Assembly: GCF_002127325.2 (NCBI RefSeq)
Contig: NC_035448.2
Location: 58,891,577-58,955,576, forward strand
DNA length: 64,000 nt
Reading direction: 5' to 3'
From: Helianthus annuus
Lineage: Eukaryota > Streptophyta > Magnoliopsida > Asterales > Asteraceae
A program made the translations under genes and the position numbers. This document shows, one piece after another, positions 35,225 through 46,067 of this stretch. Each line of letters begins with the position of its first letter. Position 1 is the first letter of the stretch. The notes under the pieces are model-generated. The model had not been told where the DNA came from. It saw only the letters and a program-made list of their open reading frames with translations, and did not search any database.

Positions 35225-38200
35225 ATGCCGCCATTTCAGATGTTGCGGAGGCGCTTCCTCTGCACTCAAACCTCTACCTTCTCGTTGAACCAAACCTCCA
35301 GCAATCGCCGTCGGCCCCAGTGGCCGATCAAGCAGGTCACCAAGTCCAATTTCTCAGATTCACTCAACGAAATCAACACCCACATCTCCAACTCCGATTT
35401 CATCGCCCTTTCATTGCACAACACCGGCTCTTACTCCTCTCCCTGGCACCGGATTCTCCCATTCGACACTTCTGAAATCGCTTACTTGAAAGCTAAATAT
35501 GCAGCCAACAAGTTTCAGATTCTTCAGTTTGCTGTTTGCCCTTTTTCCCTTAGGGTTTCTAATAAGCTTGAAGCTCACCCGTAAGTCTCTCTTCATGTTT
35601 GTCTGTTTCTTTAATAAATAAATAAATAAGCGAAGAACACATGTCCCTCCCTGTATGTATGTTTGTTAAATGATCATTCATTTCTTAATATGTATCTTCA
35701 TATATGTTCATTTGTTTATGTTTATTTAAGTTCGTCTGTGTTCGTTTACGTTCACCAACTGTTTGCTTATATCATTAGCAGTAGCGGATCTAGAAAATCA
35801 TTATATGTGCAACGTTTCAAAAAAAAAAAAAAAAAAAAATTAACGAAATCGAAAAAGGTCAAATTTTTCCAAAATTTACACTATCGCCAGAGCGTGAAGG
35901 GGCAACGGGGGTTACCCGTTGTTACACTCTATATCCGCCCCTGATCATTAGCGAACAAACACATTTATTTTCTTAGTAAACAAACACAAGCAAGAAAACT
36001 ACATTTGTTTAGGTGTTCATACTAGATCGTTTGTTCATTTTAAGTTGAACGAACACGGAAATGCCCTGTCTGTGTTCGTTCGGTTTGTTTACAGCCCCCC
36101 CCCCCCCCCCCCCGGCCATTGTTTAGTATTGATGATGGAACCAAAATGAATGTGATTCTCAGATTATGGATGTTATAATATTAGTTCATTTTCACAATAA
36201 ATTGGTGATGAATTCTCAATTTTGTCTTTCACCTATGTAGGTTTAACTTCCATTTGTTCCAGAGGGATGAACTGAAAATAGGGTCACCATGTTACAGTTT
36301 TTCATGTCAACCGTCGTATTTAGCTTCTATGGCTCGTGAAGATTTCGACTTCAATCGCTGCATATACGATGGTAATTTTCCCACACTTGTTTCTGGTCAA
36401 AATGGTCAAAGTGGTTCGAATTTCTTATTTTACTCTCCACTTTAAGGTATATCATACTTGTCCAGAGCACAAGAAGCAGCAGCGAAACATCAAATAGGGA
36501 ATCCAGTTTCAAGTGGTTACGTGGCGCAATCTTCTTTGTCTCGTTCAGTTGCGGATAATGTATTTGTTGAAAGAGTTAAAACCCGAGTTGGACATTGGAT
36601 AAGTGCTTGTAAACGTTCAGACATGAAAGCCGACGGTGAACAAAATCATCTAAATCACAAATATTTTTATTCTTTATATTTTGAATTTATTTACTTATTA
36701 TTCTTGTTATCTGCAGATGCTTTAGTTAATTCGCTTAGGAAACTTATATTAGGAGGTGACGAATATGGGTCGAGACCATCTTTGAACATAGACGTGTGCA
36801 GTGAACGTCAAGTGCAGCTTGTATTTGAGGTCAACTCTTGATGAAATAACTTTGGTACTTTGCTTTATTTATAAATCGATGGAATTTCTTTTACCCTTTT
36901 GAAGTTTAATGACAATAAGCACACTGCAGATGGTGAAGTCCCGTTATGAAAATGTCGTACCTTTGACAATCCCAGCAAAAGGAGGAGGAACCCAATCGGT
37001 TCGGGTTGTTTTGACAAGTTCAAAAGAAGACAGAGATCTTCTAGAGGTATTAGACACGAAGCGATTATTAATTTAAGGTTGCAATTTCAACCAGTTTACT
37101 TGTCGATGGGTAGATTTGGGTCAAGTATTATACTATAATTTAAAACAGGTTAAATAAATTTTATTTGCTATAAGGAGAACAGGTCAAATAGTTTAAACGG
37201 GTTGATAGGCGCTCATAGTACATTTAAATGCATTCAACCTAGGGGTGTAATTAAAATGTAACTGTATTATATATATTTGTGTTTTTTTAGTAAAATTCTA
37301 ATTTTAATATATTAATTTGAGGAAAAAAAATAAAAAAATTCGGGTTGGATGGGTCGTGTTCGGGTCAACCCATGAATATTCGGGCTGTGTTCGGGTTCAT
37401 ATGTATGACATGATTTTTGGGTTCGGGTTGTGTTCAGGTTCATATGTATGACATGATTTTTGGGTTCGGGTTGTGTTCAGGTTCATATGTATGACATGAT
37501 TTTTGGGTTCGGGTTGTGTTCGGGTTCATCCAAGGGCGTAGCTTTCAAGGGGCCGGGAGGGGCGCCCGACCCCCCGAACTTTTCGCTTAGTAGTGTTATG
37601 TATGTACGTTTCGTGTAGAATTTTTTAGGTATATACGTTTTCGACCCACGGTTTTATAAAAAAAATTACTTATATATAATTTTTAGGTTCGGTGACTTCC
37701 GATCCCCCGGTAGAAATTTTCAAGCTTCGCCACTGGGTTCATCTAAAATTTTCGGGTTCGGGTTGAACCCACTAACCCACAAACACGACCCGTTTAGCGC
37801 TCCTAAATCACAACCTTCTAAATCATTGTATTTAAAGATTTTAAATTTGTGTAATCATAATTAATATTTTAATGGATTAATTATGTATATGAAAAAAAAA
37901 CTAAAATATGGAGGAAGAAAGTGTTTGTGAGGTAAGAAAATACCAGTCATGTTTTGACCCATCCATTTTCCACCTACTTCTAATTTCGACTGTTAGTGGA
38001 AATTTGATTTCGATTTCCAAATTGCAGAAAGATCTTAAAAACATGGAAGAGGAACAAAGCAAGAGTATTCGTGGCTTTCGAGAGGTGATCGAATTGATTT
38101 CCGCTTCTCAGAAACCTGTTATTGTTCACAACTGTCTCAATGGTATGTTATTATATCAACATTGTACTGTCATATCTTTTATTCCGTTGATGCAAAACTT

Positions 38201-40026
38201 ATATTTAAATAAATGCGACTTTGTCTTCTTTCATGCAGATTTTACGTTTATTCATTCCAGATTCATATCTCCGCTCCCGCCTACGAAGGATGAATTCAGA
38301 AGCTCGTTGCATTCAGTTTTTTGTGACATACGAGACATTAATCATCTAATGAAGGAAGTGGGCCCTCTTAATAAATACACTAACCTACCTTCAGCTATCT
38401 CCTACTTGAAAAGAAACTTCTTTGCACCTGTAGAAATAGATATAACTCATAAAGGTCTGTATTTCTTTAGTTCCAAATAAAATGTCAATATTTGACCTTA
38501 GTATCAAGTATTTTATAACTCTTATGGGAGACGTTAAAGAAACACCACTCACACACCGCTGACGTTTCAACTTTTATACCTGTTGTATGATCTTACGGGG
38601 TCGTATGATGGGCAAAAAATGTTTATACGGGTCGTATGAGTTGGTTTCTGCAAAAAAAAGTTTATTGGCCATATGATGTGTTTGACTGACACAGAAGTCA
38701 CATGGCTTGTATGACTATTTTTCGCTTCTTATACGGCCGGTATGATGACGTCATATTGTGTACCTATAATAGCAGCCATTTTTAATTTGATCATAATATA
38801 TAAATGAAAGTGTTTGTGCAAGCTAAACTTTAAAATAAGAGTAAACTGCCATTTTGGTCCCTGTGGTTTGGTCAATTTTGCCACTTTAGTCCAAAACTCA
38901 AACTTTTTGCATCTAGGTCCATGTGGTTTCAGTTTTATTGCCATTTTGGTCCAAAAATGAAATCATGTCATATTTGTCTTATAAAATCCTGTTATTTTGT
39001 CATTTTCCGCAGGGGCAAAATGATCATTTCTTTTTTTATAAATAAATACCATATTTTATAAGACAAATATGACCTGATTTGCCCCTGAGGAAAATGACAA
39101 AATTGCAGGATTTTATAAGACGAGTATGACCTGATTTCATTTTTGGACCAAAATGGCAATAAAACTGAAACCACATGGACCCAGATGCAAAAGGTTTGAG
39201 TTTTGGACTAAAGTGGCAAAAGTAACCAAACCTCGGGGACCAAAATGGCAGTTTACTCAATAAGAGTAATTCGTTAACTTTTGCGAAGGCTAAATTTTAA
39301 ATGATGTTGTATCATTCTAAAACCTTTTCAGCCCAAACCCGTTTAGTGACCCGACCATCCTACAACCCGTATTTGTTACTATCTAACTACTTCCATGTTT
39401 GAACAGCTGGCATGGAAGAATGCAAGAATCACGGGCATAACGTTGTAAGGATTAGCGAGTTATTTGCTAGGTTATGCTTTATCCTAAAACTCACTCCAGA
39501 AGCTCAACACGACAATCTTGACGGGCCTTTAACCAAACCGTACTCAAATGCGTTTAATTTGGGTTCCAACGGCTTCCAAGAGACGGACAGCATCAACATA
39601 TGGACTCATAATCCAAAGAAAATCAGCATCAACAATCTGGTTTTCTTATGGGGTTTCAGAAGCGGCATATCTGCTGGAAAACTGAAGAACATGCTTTGCA
39701 AGTCTCATGATGTGTTGTCGGAAGATGATGTTTTTGATGTCCGGTTGATCGACAAGAATTGTGCTATTGTTGTCTTCTGGAAAAATGGTCTTTCAGAATG
39801 GTTTCTAGATGCAATTGGTTCCGGAGACGGGCTCCGGGAACTGGCGGCAGAAGGACTGATGGTGGCAGGATACGACACCTATACGAGAGTCTGTAAATCT
39901 GAGATTTTAGGCACAGATTTGGCGGCTTCGCTATCGGAGTTTGATAGGGCCTCGAGGGATCATGTTGATGATTCTGCAGAAGTATACTGGAATAGTGAGC
40001 TGATGATCAACTTTGATGATCTTTAA
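35225..40026 (+). CDS. Poly(A)-specific ribonuclease PARN-like protein, 8 exons
   Basis: Coding exons: 35225-35580, 36241-36371, 36447-36635, 36717-36829, 36930-37046, 38028-38142, 38239-38454, 39407-40026, all GT-AG and in phase, giving 618 residues. A second ATG at 35240 gives 613 and an Arg-rich N-terminus like a mitochondrial presequence. PARN/CAF1-family blocks are VTKSNFSDSLNEI, FQILQFAVCPFSL, FNFHLF, FDFNRCIYDGISYLSR, SLNIDVCSERQVQLVFE and GFREVIELISASQKP. PARN trims mRNA poly(A) tails; the plant AHG2/AtPARN acts on mitochondrial mRNA. The usual motif I Asp and Glu (DxE) read Ser63 and His65 here. Asp341 (motif II, HNCLND) is kept and the final Asp is not apparent. It therefore resembles the plant PARN-like paralogue and may lack normal catalysis. 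Confidence 0.88.
35779..35943. mobile_element. hAT-type MITE in intron 1 of the PARN-like gene
   Basis: The 165-bp element starts CAGTAGCGGATCTAGA and ends TATATCCGCCCCTG, flanked by the perfect 8-bp duplication ATCATTAG (35771-35778 and 35944-35951). An 8-bp duplication and CAG...CTG ends indicate the hAT superfamily. It contains an A-run of about 20. Confidence 0.85.
37375..37530. repeat. 43-bp tandem repeat in intron 5
   Basis: Three copies of a 43-bp unit containing TTCATATGTATGACATGA start at about 37395, 37438 and 37481, plus a partial fourth, within G/T-rich sequence of intron 5. Confidence 0.75.
37531..37735. mobile_element. hAT-type MITE in intron 5 of the PARN-like gene
   Basis: The 205-bp element starts CAAGGGCGTAGCTTTC and ends CAAGCTTCGCCACTG, flanked by the perfect 8-bp duplication GGTTCATC (37523-37530 and 37736-37743). 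It inserted into the tail of the 43-bp tandem repeat. Confidence 0.85.
38839..39258. mobile_element. GAGTAAA-family foldback MITE in intron 7 of the PARN-like gene
   Basis: The 420-bp element has arms of about 170 bp starting GAGTAAACTGCCATTTTGG and ending CCAAAATGGCAGTTTACTC. AATAA flanks both ends. AATAAGAGT also appears at both sides if the element's own GAGT is counted, close to the 9 bp expected of MULEs. Same end type as the elements at 28963 and 59072. Confidence 0.75.
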
Positions 40027-40298
40027 AGTTTTTGGTTAAGCAGTTTAATTTAGTTTTGAGGTAGATTCTAGTTTTGATACAATATTTTTTGTTGGCAAAT
40101 TTATTTTAGTAATTTTTGTATCGTTATGGTATATATGCTATATGCTGTAATACTAGTGTCATATATCATACTCATCATATCATATTAAAACTTAAAAGTG
40201 TAGCTTGATGTTGAAGAAAAATGGATATAATTGACAAAGTAGTGAAGTAGTTATCTCATATGCATTAAATTTGAAATCTATACATTATATATGACTAA
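40027..40298 (+). other. 3' UTR and flank of the PARN-like gene
   Basis: T-rich sequence with TTTGTATCG-type words near 40117 could specify polyadenylation around 40130-40200. The Helitron begins at 40299, about 270 bp after the stop codon, so it sits at or just past the transcript end. Confidence 0.4.
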
Positions 40299-40480
40299 CT
40301 AGTGGAAACCCGCGCGCGTTGCGGCGCGTTAAACCGTAAAAAACATTAGCACACCCGAAACTTTATAGAGAAAACAAAACCTTTACGTGTTTCTTTAAGT
40401 TCAATTCGCTTCTTCCTCTACCGCATTTCTTCCTTAAAACATAGAAACTGATCAGTGATTTCGTTTGTTAAAAATAAACA

Positions 40481-41213
40481 TTACATCTTCAAAGTTCTAT
40501 ATATAAAAATGCGTTTTATATATGTGGATTTTTTTGACCCTCGGAAACAACCCAATGCCGAACACTGTTTGATAATAGAAAACGTCCCAATGATAATAGA
40601 TTGGCTTCCGACAACTACAGCAAGTATCGCGATTCCAAGAACCGGCCATCTTAACTTTTCTGTTTTCAATAACAGACACATAGTTAGCTTAACTTCACAT
40701 GTAACTCAGAATAAAAACATGAAAAATGCACACTGGGAACGGATACGTAGAATGTGACGCTTTGAGAGATAAGTGGCTTGGCCCATGTAAGCAAGAATCA
40801 AGGATAGGTAAACCACAAACGTAAAAGCCATTTGCAGATAACATTATATCAAGAACCGCATTTGAAATACCAAATTGAGTAAAATGTCAAGAACCCAAGT
40901 CAACAAAAGTCGTTTTAAAAGTCAATCTACCAAGAGAATAGCCGATCTATACCTGTTATCCACAGCAAGATCTAACCCAATGACATCCATCCTCCTATTT
41001 TTGTTTTCTTAAGAAACTTGTACATGTAATAAGGCGATGACGCTTGAAAAACTTGTGGGTTCCGGTAAAAAATGTTGTGAACTCCGATGGCGCTGATGCA
41101 CAGAAGCCACATGATCACGATAGGTGCAAACAAGAACCCTACACGGTGGGTCCCGTAATGTGGGAGGCAAAACAGGAGCACCAATATGACGCAAGCAACC
41201 GGGACTTCCACAT
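40481..41213 (-). pseudogene. HAK/KUP potassium transporter fragment (captured)
   Basis: KUP/HAK/KT proteins are plasma- or endo-membrane K+ uptake carriers. The exon at 41213-40953 encodes membrane segments with [20 protein letters not shown] and [12 protein letters not shown], both highly conserved in the family, and ends at a GT donor. A second piece near 40835-40765 has [16 protein letters not shown] third near 40655-40481 has [19 protein letters not shown] and [15 protein letters not shown]. An in-frame TAG at 40972-40974 and a frameshift after SALGCF break it. Only the middle of a roughly 750-800-residue protein is present, with intron sequence retained, so it was copied as genomic DNA. 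Confidence 0.85.
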
Positions 41214-41842
41214 CTGAAGTTATGAAGTTCAGTCAAATGGGTCAAAACCATAAATGGGTCAAGCGAGTCAAATGGGTTGAAAGTCACCATAAATGCGCAC
41301 AATATGAACAAAATGCCGTAAATACTTTTATTTCGAGAAATATATTATCACCGTAACAATATAGTTTTCTTGATCATATTAAAAACATTAATTATTTGTA
41401 AAACCCAAAAAAAGAAACTAAAAAATATGTTTGTGGGTCGATCCAGCCCGACCCGTTTTGACCCATTACCGACATCTAGCAAAACTTGCCAATAATAGCA
41501 TGGTCATTTTTATGCCAAAATTTATATTATCTTTTTCCCTGTAAGGTGTCACTATATTATTTGCTAAAGCATCTACAACGTAAACGGTCCAAACAAGATG
41601 AATAATTTATAATAAAACTATTATTATACAAAAAAATAGAAGCTTTATCTCAAAATGTCCCATGAAACAGTGTTGTTTTTTAATCAACTTGGTACCTCTC
41701 TATGTCCACCAACAGCATGTTTGGAAGAATATTGTTTGTATGTGTATATATGTAAGTGAAGTCCAGCATCTGAATAATTATAGAATAAAACCAAGAATTC
41801 ATATCCTGATCATGATCCTGTCAGCATTTCTTTACAGTTCAT

Positions 41843-42155
41843 AATCCATGTACTCATTGGATCCGTCACGTTCTGCCTGAAATATATGTTTAAAAAATGA
41901 TAACTGATTTAATTACTGTACTTAGATTATGAATGTTGTTAAACCTCTTAACAGCTGCTAGAGCATCTTGCCGTCTTGCAAATACAATCTCAGCCGTCCC
42001 CTAAACCGGTGAAAAGAAAACGATTTAAAACACAAAAATATAATAAAAATTTCTGCAATACAAATACCCGAACTTTAAATAAATACCTTTGATCTCCCAC
42101 TTCTATCATAACTTATAGAATACTTTTTCAAATCGCCGACTTCTGAAAAAAGCTC
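41843..42155 (-). pseudogene. THO4/ALY-like RRM gene fragment (captured)
   Basis: ALY/THO4 proteins are nuclear RNA-binding adaptors for mRNA export. The exon at 42155-42087 encodes ELFSEVGDLKKYSISYDRSG and RSK and ends at a GT donor. The next exon, 42000 to about 41932, encodes GTAEIVFARRQDALAAVKRF and NN after an AG acceptor. Together they are the second half of the ALY RRM, including RNP1-like residues. Bases repeating the YSI-YDRSG coding stretch lie just upstream (42184-42156), a short tandem duplication. A small downstream exon-like piece ends in YMDYEL and a stop at 41843, of unknown origin. The RRM start and C-terminal RGG region are missing. Confidence 0.8.
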
Positions 42156-42220
42156 CCACTTCTATCATAATTTATAGAATATCAAAGCCAATCGATCATT
42201 ACTAAGAAAGAAAAACTAAA

Positions 42221-42560
42221 TCATACTTTAAAAGCCTCTGCTTCTTCAACAACTTCATAGTTCGGTTCCATTGCTGCCCACCAATGTTGCTGCCCTGCCC
42301 CGCCTGTGAAAAGTTCGGATTTTCTCCATATTGCGATGAAGTTTGATTGCCGCCAGAACCCATTCCTCGTCCATGATATCCACCACCTCCTTGCCCATAA
42401 GTTCCGCCACTTGCCTGCCCGTAGTTTCCAGTGCCACCTTGCCCATAATTTCAACCCGTGCCTTGCACATAATTTCCGCCACTTACTTGCTTGCCCGTAG
42501 TTTCCACCGCCACACTGCCCATAATTTCCACCTGTGCCTTGCACATAATCCATACACAAT
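42221..42560 (-). pseudogene. Gly/Tyr/Gln-rich coding fragment (captured, origin unclear)
   Basis: On the minus strand, repeats of the form GGNYGQG and GTGNYGQ are followed by GGTYGQGGGGYHGRGMGSGG. This is a low-complexity tail like those of RNA-binding proteins. Reading needs at least one frameshift, and a TGA interrupts one repeat. It may belong to the neighbouring RRM fragment or to a third captured gene; I cannot tell. Confidence 0.55.
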
Positions 42561-42900
42561 TTGGAGCAATATATGTTGAATAAGAATCAGATTAGCAGTA
42601 CCGAGTAACTATTCAGTTGCAATATTATCTAACCGTATCTGATGCTAAAAGAACATTCAAATACAGATTTCCACTGCTTAAAATCAGGCAAAAAAAAAAA
42701 AAAAACGCAAATATACCGAATTCGTTTGCAATAATAAATAGACCGGAAGAGATGAAAAGCTCTTACGGGATGGGGCTCGACGTGAGACATGAACATGATT
42801 CGGAACAGTGTGTTCACCGGCGAGAGGGGAACTAATGGAACCCTAGAGTCGATCAGCAGACGTTAATGAAGGCATTCAAAGATTAAAGCTTCAATAAAGC

Positions 42901-45217
42901 TGTGACACTTCGGGTTTTCCCGGACAACCTTCTTGATGTAACACTTCGTGTACGTACATTATTAAATGAAAAGCTATGAATTATCTGTTATTACGTGTTG
43001 TATGTATGTATATTATATGTGTGTTACAAGTGAGCCGAGACCCCAAGGACCCGACCCGAGACCACTCCCGGTCTCGAGTGAACAGTGAACTGATGGGCCG
43101 TTGGGCCGCTTCCTTTAGCCTCACACGAAACCCACTCGGAAACCCATAAGGGTGCATGGCCCTTGAATGAGTTATAAAATCCCCACATAAGCCACACTTC
43201 CCTCATTTTGACACTCAAACATTCTCTTGCTCACACACACTCCCTCTAAAACCCTAGAACATCACCACAACCTCCTCCCCTCCTTCTCGGACTCAACCGG
43301 CAACAAGAACACCCTCGGATTGGTTTGGAATCATCACTCGAAGGCTTCATTTTATCACCTACTCGAACACCTTTGTGCCACACACTAACCGGTTAGTGCC
43401 ATATTTAGATGTTTATTGCCAAATACATGAGAAATTGTTGTGCATCTACAATGAAGGTGTTTGTTTGATAAAAGATGATTATTTGTCATTAAGTGATGCT
43501 TATTTGATAATATGTTACGGCTAGGAGTTGATGATAAGTGCTTACCATGTTCTTAGCTAGAAATGTTACTAATAATGATGATGAACGTGTTTTAGCTAGT
43601 TAGAAGTTGAACCATGTGTGGTTGCTATTATTGATGTTTGGCCGAATGATATGCATGATTGTTTGAATCTTAGTGAATGTGAAAAATGATCATGTGATAA
43701 AAACCCCTAAAAATGATGAACTATTTGAATGTGACTTGAATACTCGTATATGTGAAGAACATGTTGAAGGTGTGATGAATGTTATGAATATTTGAAAAAT
43801 GCTTGTTTTGATCCATTTTGGTTATTAAACAGACAAGAAAACATGTTTGTGATTTCTTATTGGATAGTACACGGCTGCATGATATTACAATTCTATTGGT
43901 TAGTACAATAAGACAGGTTCTAGAAGGATTCAGGTGCACGTAACAGTGGTTGCGAGTCGGAACCCCTGGTTGCGACTCGAAACCAAAGCATGATGAACCG
44001 AGACCGAGGTTGCGAGTCGGAACCCCTGGTTGCGACTCGAAACCAAAGCATGATGAACCGAGACCGAGGTTGCGAGTCGGAACCCTTGGTTGCGACTCGA
44101 AACCGTGTATTCTCGAGTCGAAACCGCCCTTGTCTCGACTGGGCTGCCTAAGTGTTATTGGGCCAAAAGCTTGTTGGACTATCTGTTGACTGGACTGCAT
44201 GTGTATCTGTTACTGTTTGTGAAAATGTTAGAGCAGGCCCAATAACCCAACTGTTTGAATGTATGCATGCTAAGTGTGTCTATACGTGTTTGCTATACGT
44301 GATTACTTGTACCCCAACTTGACCTATATTTGGTAACCATACTAGGATGTGGTGACCAACGTGTTTGACCAAGTAAAATATCTACCGAGCAACCCAAGGT
44401 GAGTTCACAACCTAAAGCATGCGTTCCCGGTGGTTTGGGAAACGGAACTACAAACAACACTATTCCCTTATGAGGGATACAACTTACTTTTCTTCCCTTG
44501 TTATTGGGAACCTTTAGTTAATTACTGTTTATACGGATTGCAACCAACGGCACTAAACGAAACTCTATCACTCAAGTCCCTACTACTTAATACCGATTAG
44601 TCGCCGGGGCCAGGCGAACGGGTTATTAGTTGATAGCGCTATTTAGGTTTTACCAACCTCACACCGTGCCATGGTATGGGATCGGTCGTGAACTAATGTA
44701 CTCAGGCATCCGTCAATGATGATAGAACATTGACATCGGGGCATCCTGCGGAAACGCAAACGGTTACCTGGTGTTCGGTATTGGAAAAAACAGTTTAGTC
44801 GCTAACTTTTGGGGTAGCTCCCCATGGCATGTATAAACGAGTAAATTAACTGGTGAAACAAGTTTTTGGTAATTAAAACTGGACAACTAGTGAACTCACT
44901 CAGCATTATTGTTGACACCTTACTGCATGCTTTGCAGGTAACCAGTGACTGAGGAGCTGCTGCTTGGGAATGTGTAGTGTTCGTCAAAGCCCGTGTGTTG
45001 GGTTTTAATTATCTTGAACTTTGAACTATCTTTTTGGTTTATGCTTCCGCTGTTTTTGTTTAAACTAATTATCGAACTTAAACTACGATGTTGCTAACTA
45101 CTTTGGATAGCAATTATTTTACTATTAACCAATGCTTAGTATAATTGGTGGCTGGATCCTGGTCAGTCACGCCCTCAAGCGGATGTTACTCCGCAGGTGG
45201 AATTTGGGGGTGTGACA
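42901..45217 (+). repeat. 5' LTR of element B
   Basis: Starts TGTGACACTTCGGG and ends GGGTGTGACA. The GTTATAAAATCCCC stretch near 43171 is a good TATA box, followed by a CT-rich segment at 43200-43330 that probably contains the RNA start. The only ORFs are minus-strand reads through the 60-bp repeats and are not genes. Confidence 0.92.
43946..44125. repeat. 60-bp tandem repeat within element B LTR
   Basis: The unit contains GGTTGCGAGTCGGAACC and GGTTGCGACTCGAAACC. It repeats two and a half times with a period of 60 (starts near 43948, 44008 and 44068). The same array lies in the 3' LTR at 51188-51365. GAGTCG and CGACTC form inverted pairs in each unit. Confidence 0.85.
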
Positions 45218-45220
45218 GAT

Positions 45221-45233
45221 TGGTATCAGAGCC
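45221..45233 (+). promoter_or_regulatory. Primer-binding site of element B
   Basis: TGGTATCAGAGCC, three bases after the 5' LTR, matches the initiator tRNA-Met 3' end exactly over the usual 12 bases. Confidence 0.92.
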
Positions 45234-45503
45234 ATTGGTTATAGTGAACTTGGTTTTAAAAAGGGGAAAAATCTTTTTGAGAAAAACCAGACTATAACCC
45301 GTGACTCGTGACGACACTACACTCCAAGTGCAAGGCTCGACCTATCTGACCTCATAGCTCGGACCCATGTATACTTGCTTGTTTGTCTTATGCTTTCTGC
45401 TCTACTATACGTACTAGTTTTCCTAATTAGATAGATACGCCTCCCCTCTTCCATCTCATTCTCGCTATGTTACGACATCACACTCATACTATGTTTTCTG
45501 GTT

Positions 45504-46067
45504 ATGAAGACAATGAGTGGACGCGGACGAGGAAACGTCAACATGACTCAGGCTCAGTTCACTAACCTGATCAACACAGTGGCTGCAGCTTTCGCAGCTC
45601 ACCCAGGAGGTCAGCATGCGCCTGTGCAACCACGTGTCTGTACTTTCAAGACCTTCATGGATTGCAAGCCTCTTCCATTCAATGGCACTGAGGGTGCCAT
45701 AGGTCTTCTGCACTGGATCGAGAAGGTCGAAGCTGTCTTTGCTGTCTGTGAGTGTCCCCCTGCTAATTGGGTGAAGTTTGCTACTGGTACTCTTGAGGGA
45801 AGCGCGCTTTCGTGGTGGAAGGCGCAAATTCAAATGCTTGGTTTGGAGACTGCTAATGCTACTGCATGGGAAGATTTCAAGGATATGATCAAGGAAGAGT
45901 ATTGTCACAGGGATGACATCCACAAACTCGAGGACGAGTACTATGGTCTCAAGATGGTTGGTCAGAGATTGAGACCTACACCAAGCTGTCCAACGACTAT
46001 GCTGCACTTTGCCCAAACATGTCCCGACCCATGTATCGAAGGATCGAATTGTACATCAAAGGCTTAG
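45504..46067 (+). CDS. gag N-terminal part of element B
   Basis: Gag is the structural protein that packages element RNA. The frame starts at ATG 45504 (a second ATG at 45513 begins MSGRGRGN, a common start for this group). The capsid-type domain has [27 protein letters not shown] and [14 protein letters not shown]. After KMVG (about 45962) a single-base loss shifts the frame; the last 30 or so residues are out of frame. The true continuation resumes in the frame of the next entry before 46019. Confidence 0.88.
   Translation: MKTMSGRGRGNVNMTQAQFTNLINTVAAAFAAHPGGQHAPVQPRVCTFKTFMDCKPLPFNGTEGAIGLLHWIEKVEAVFAVCECPPANWVKFATGTLEGSALSWWKAQIQMLGLETANATAWEDFKDMIKEEYCHRDDIHKLEDEYYGLKMVGQRLRPTPSCPTTMLHFAQTCPDPCIEGSNCTSKA

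Noticed and set aside
43721..44200. 159-residue minus-strand frame, repeated at 50961-51440
   Set aside because: It reads through the 60-bp LTR repeat and is present only because both LTRs carry it; no family resemblance.
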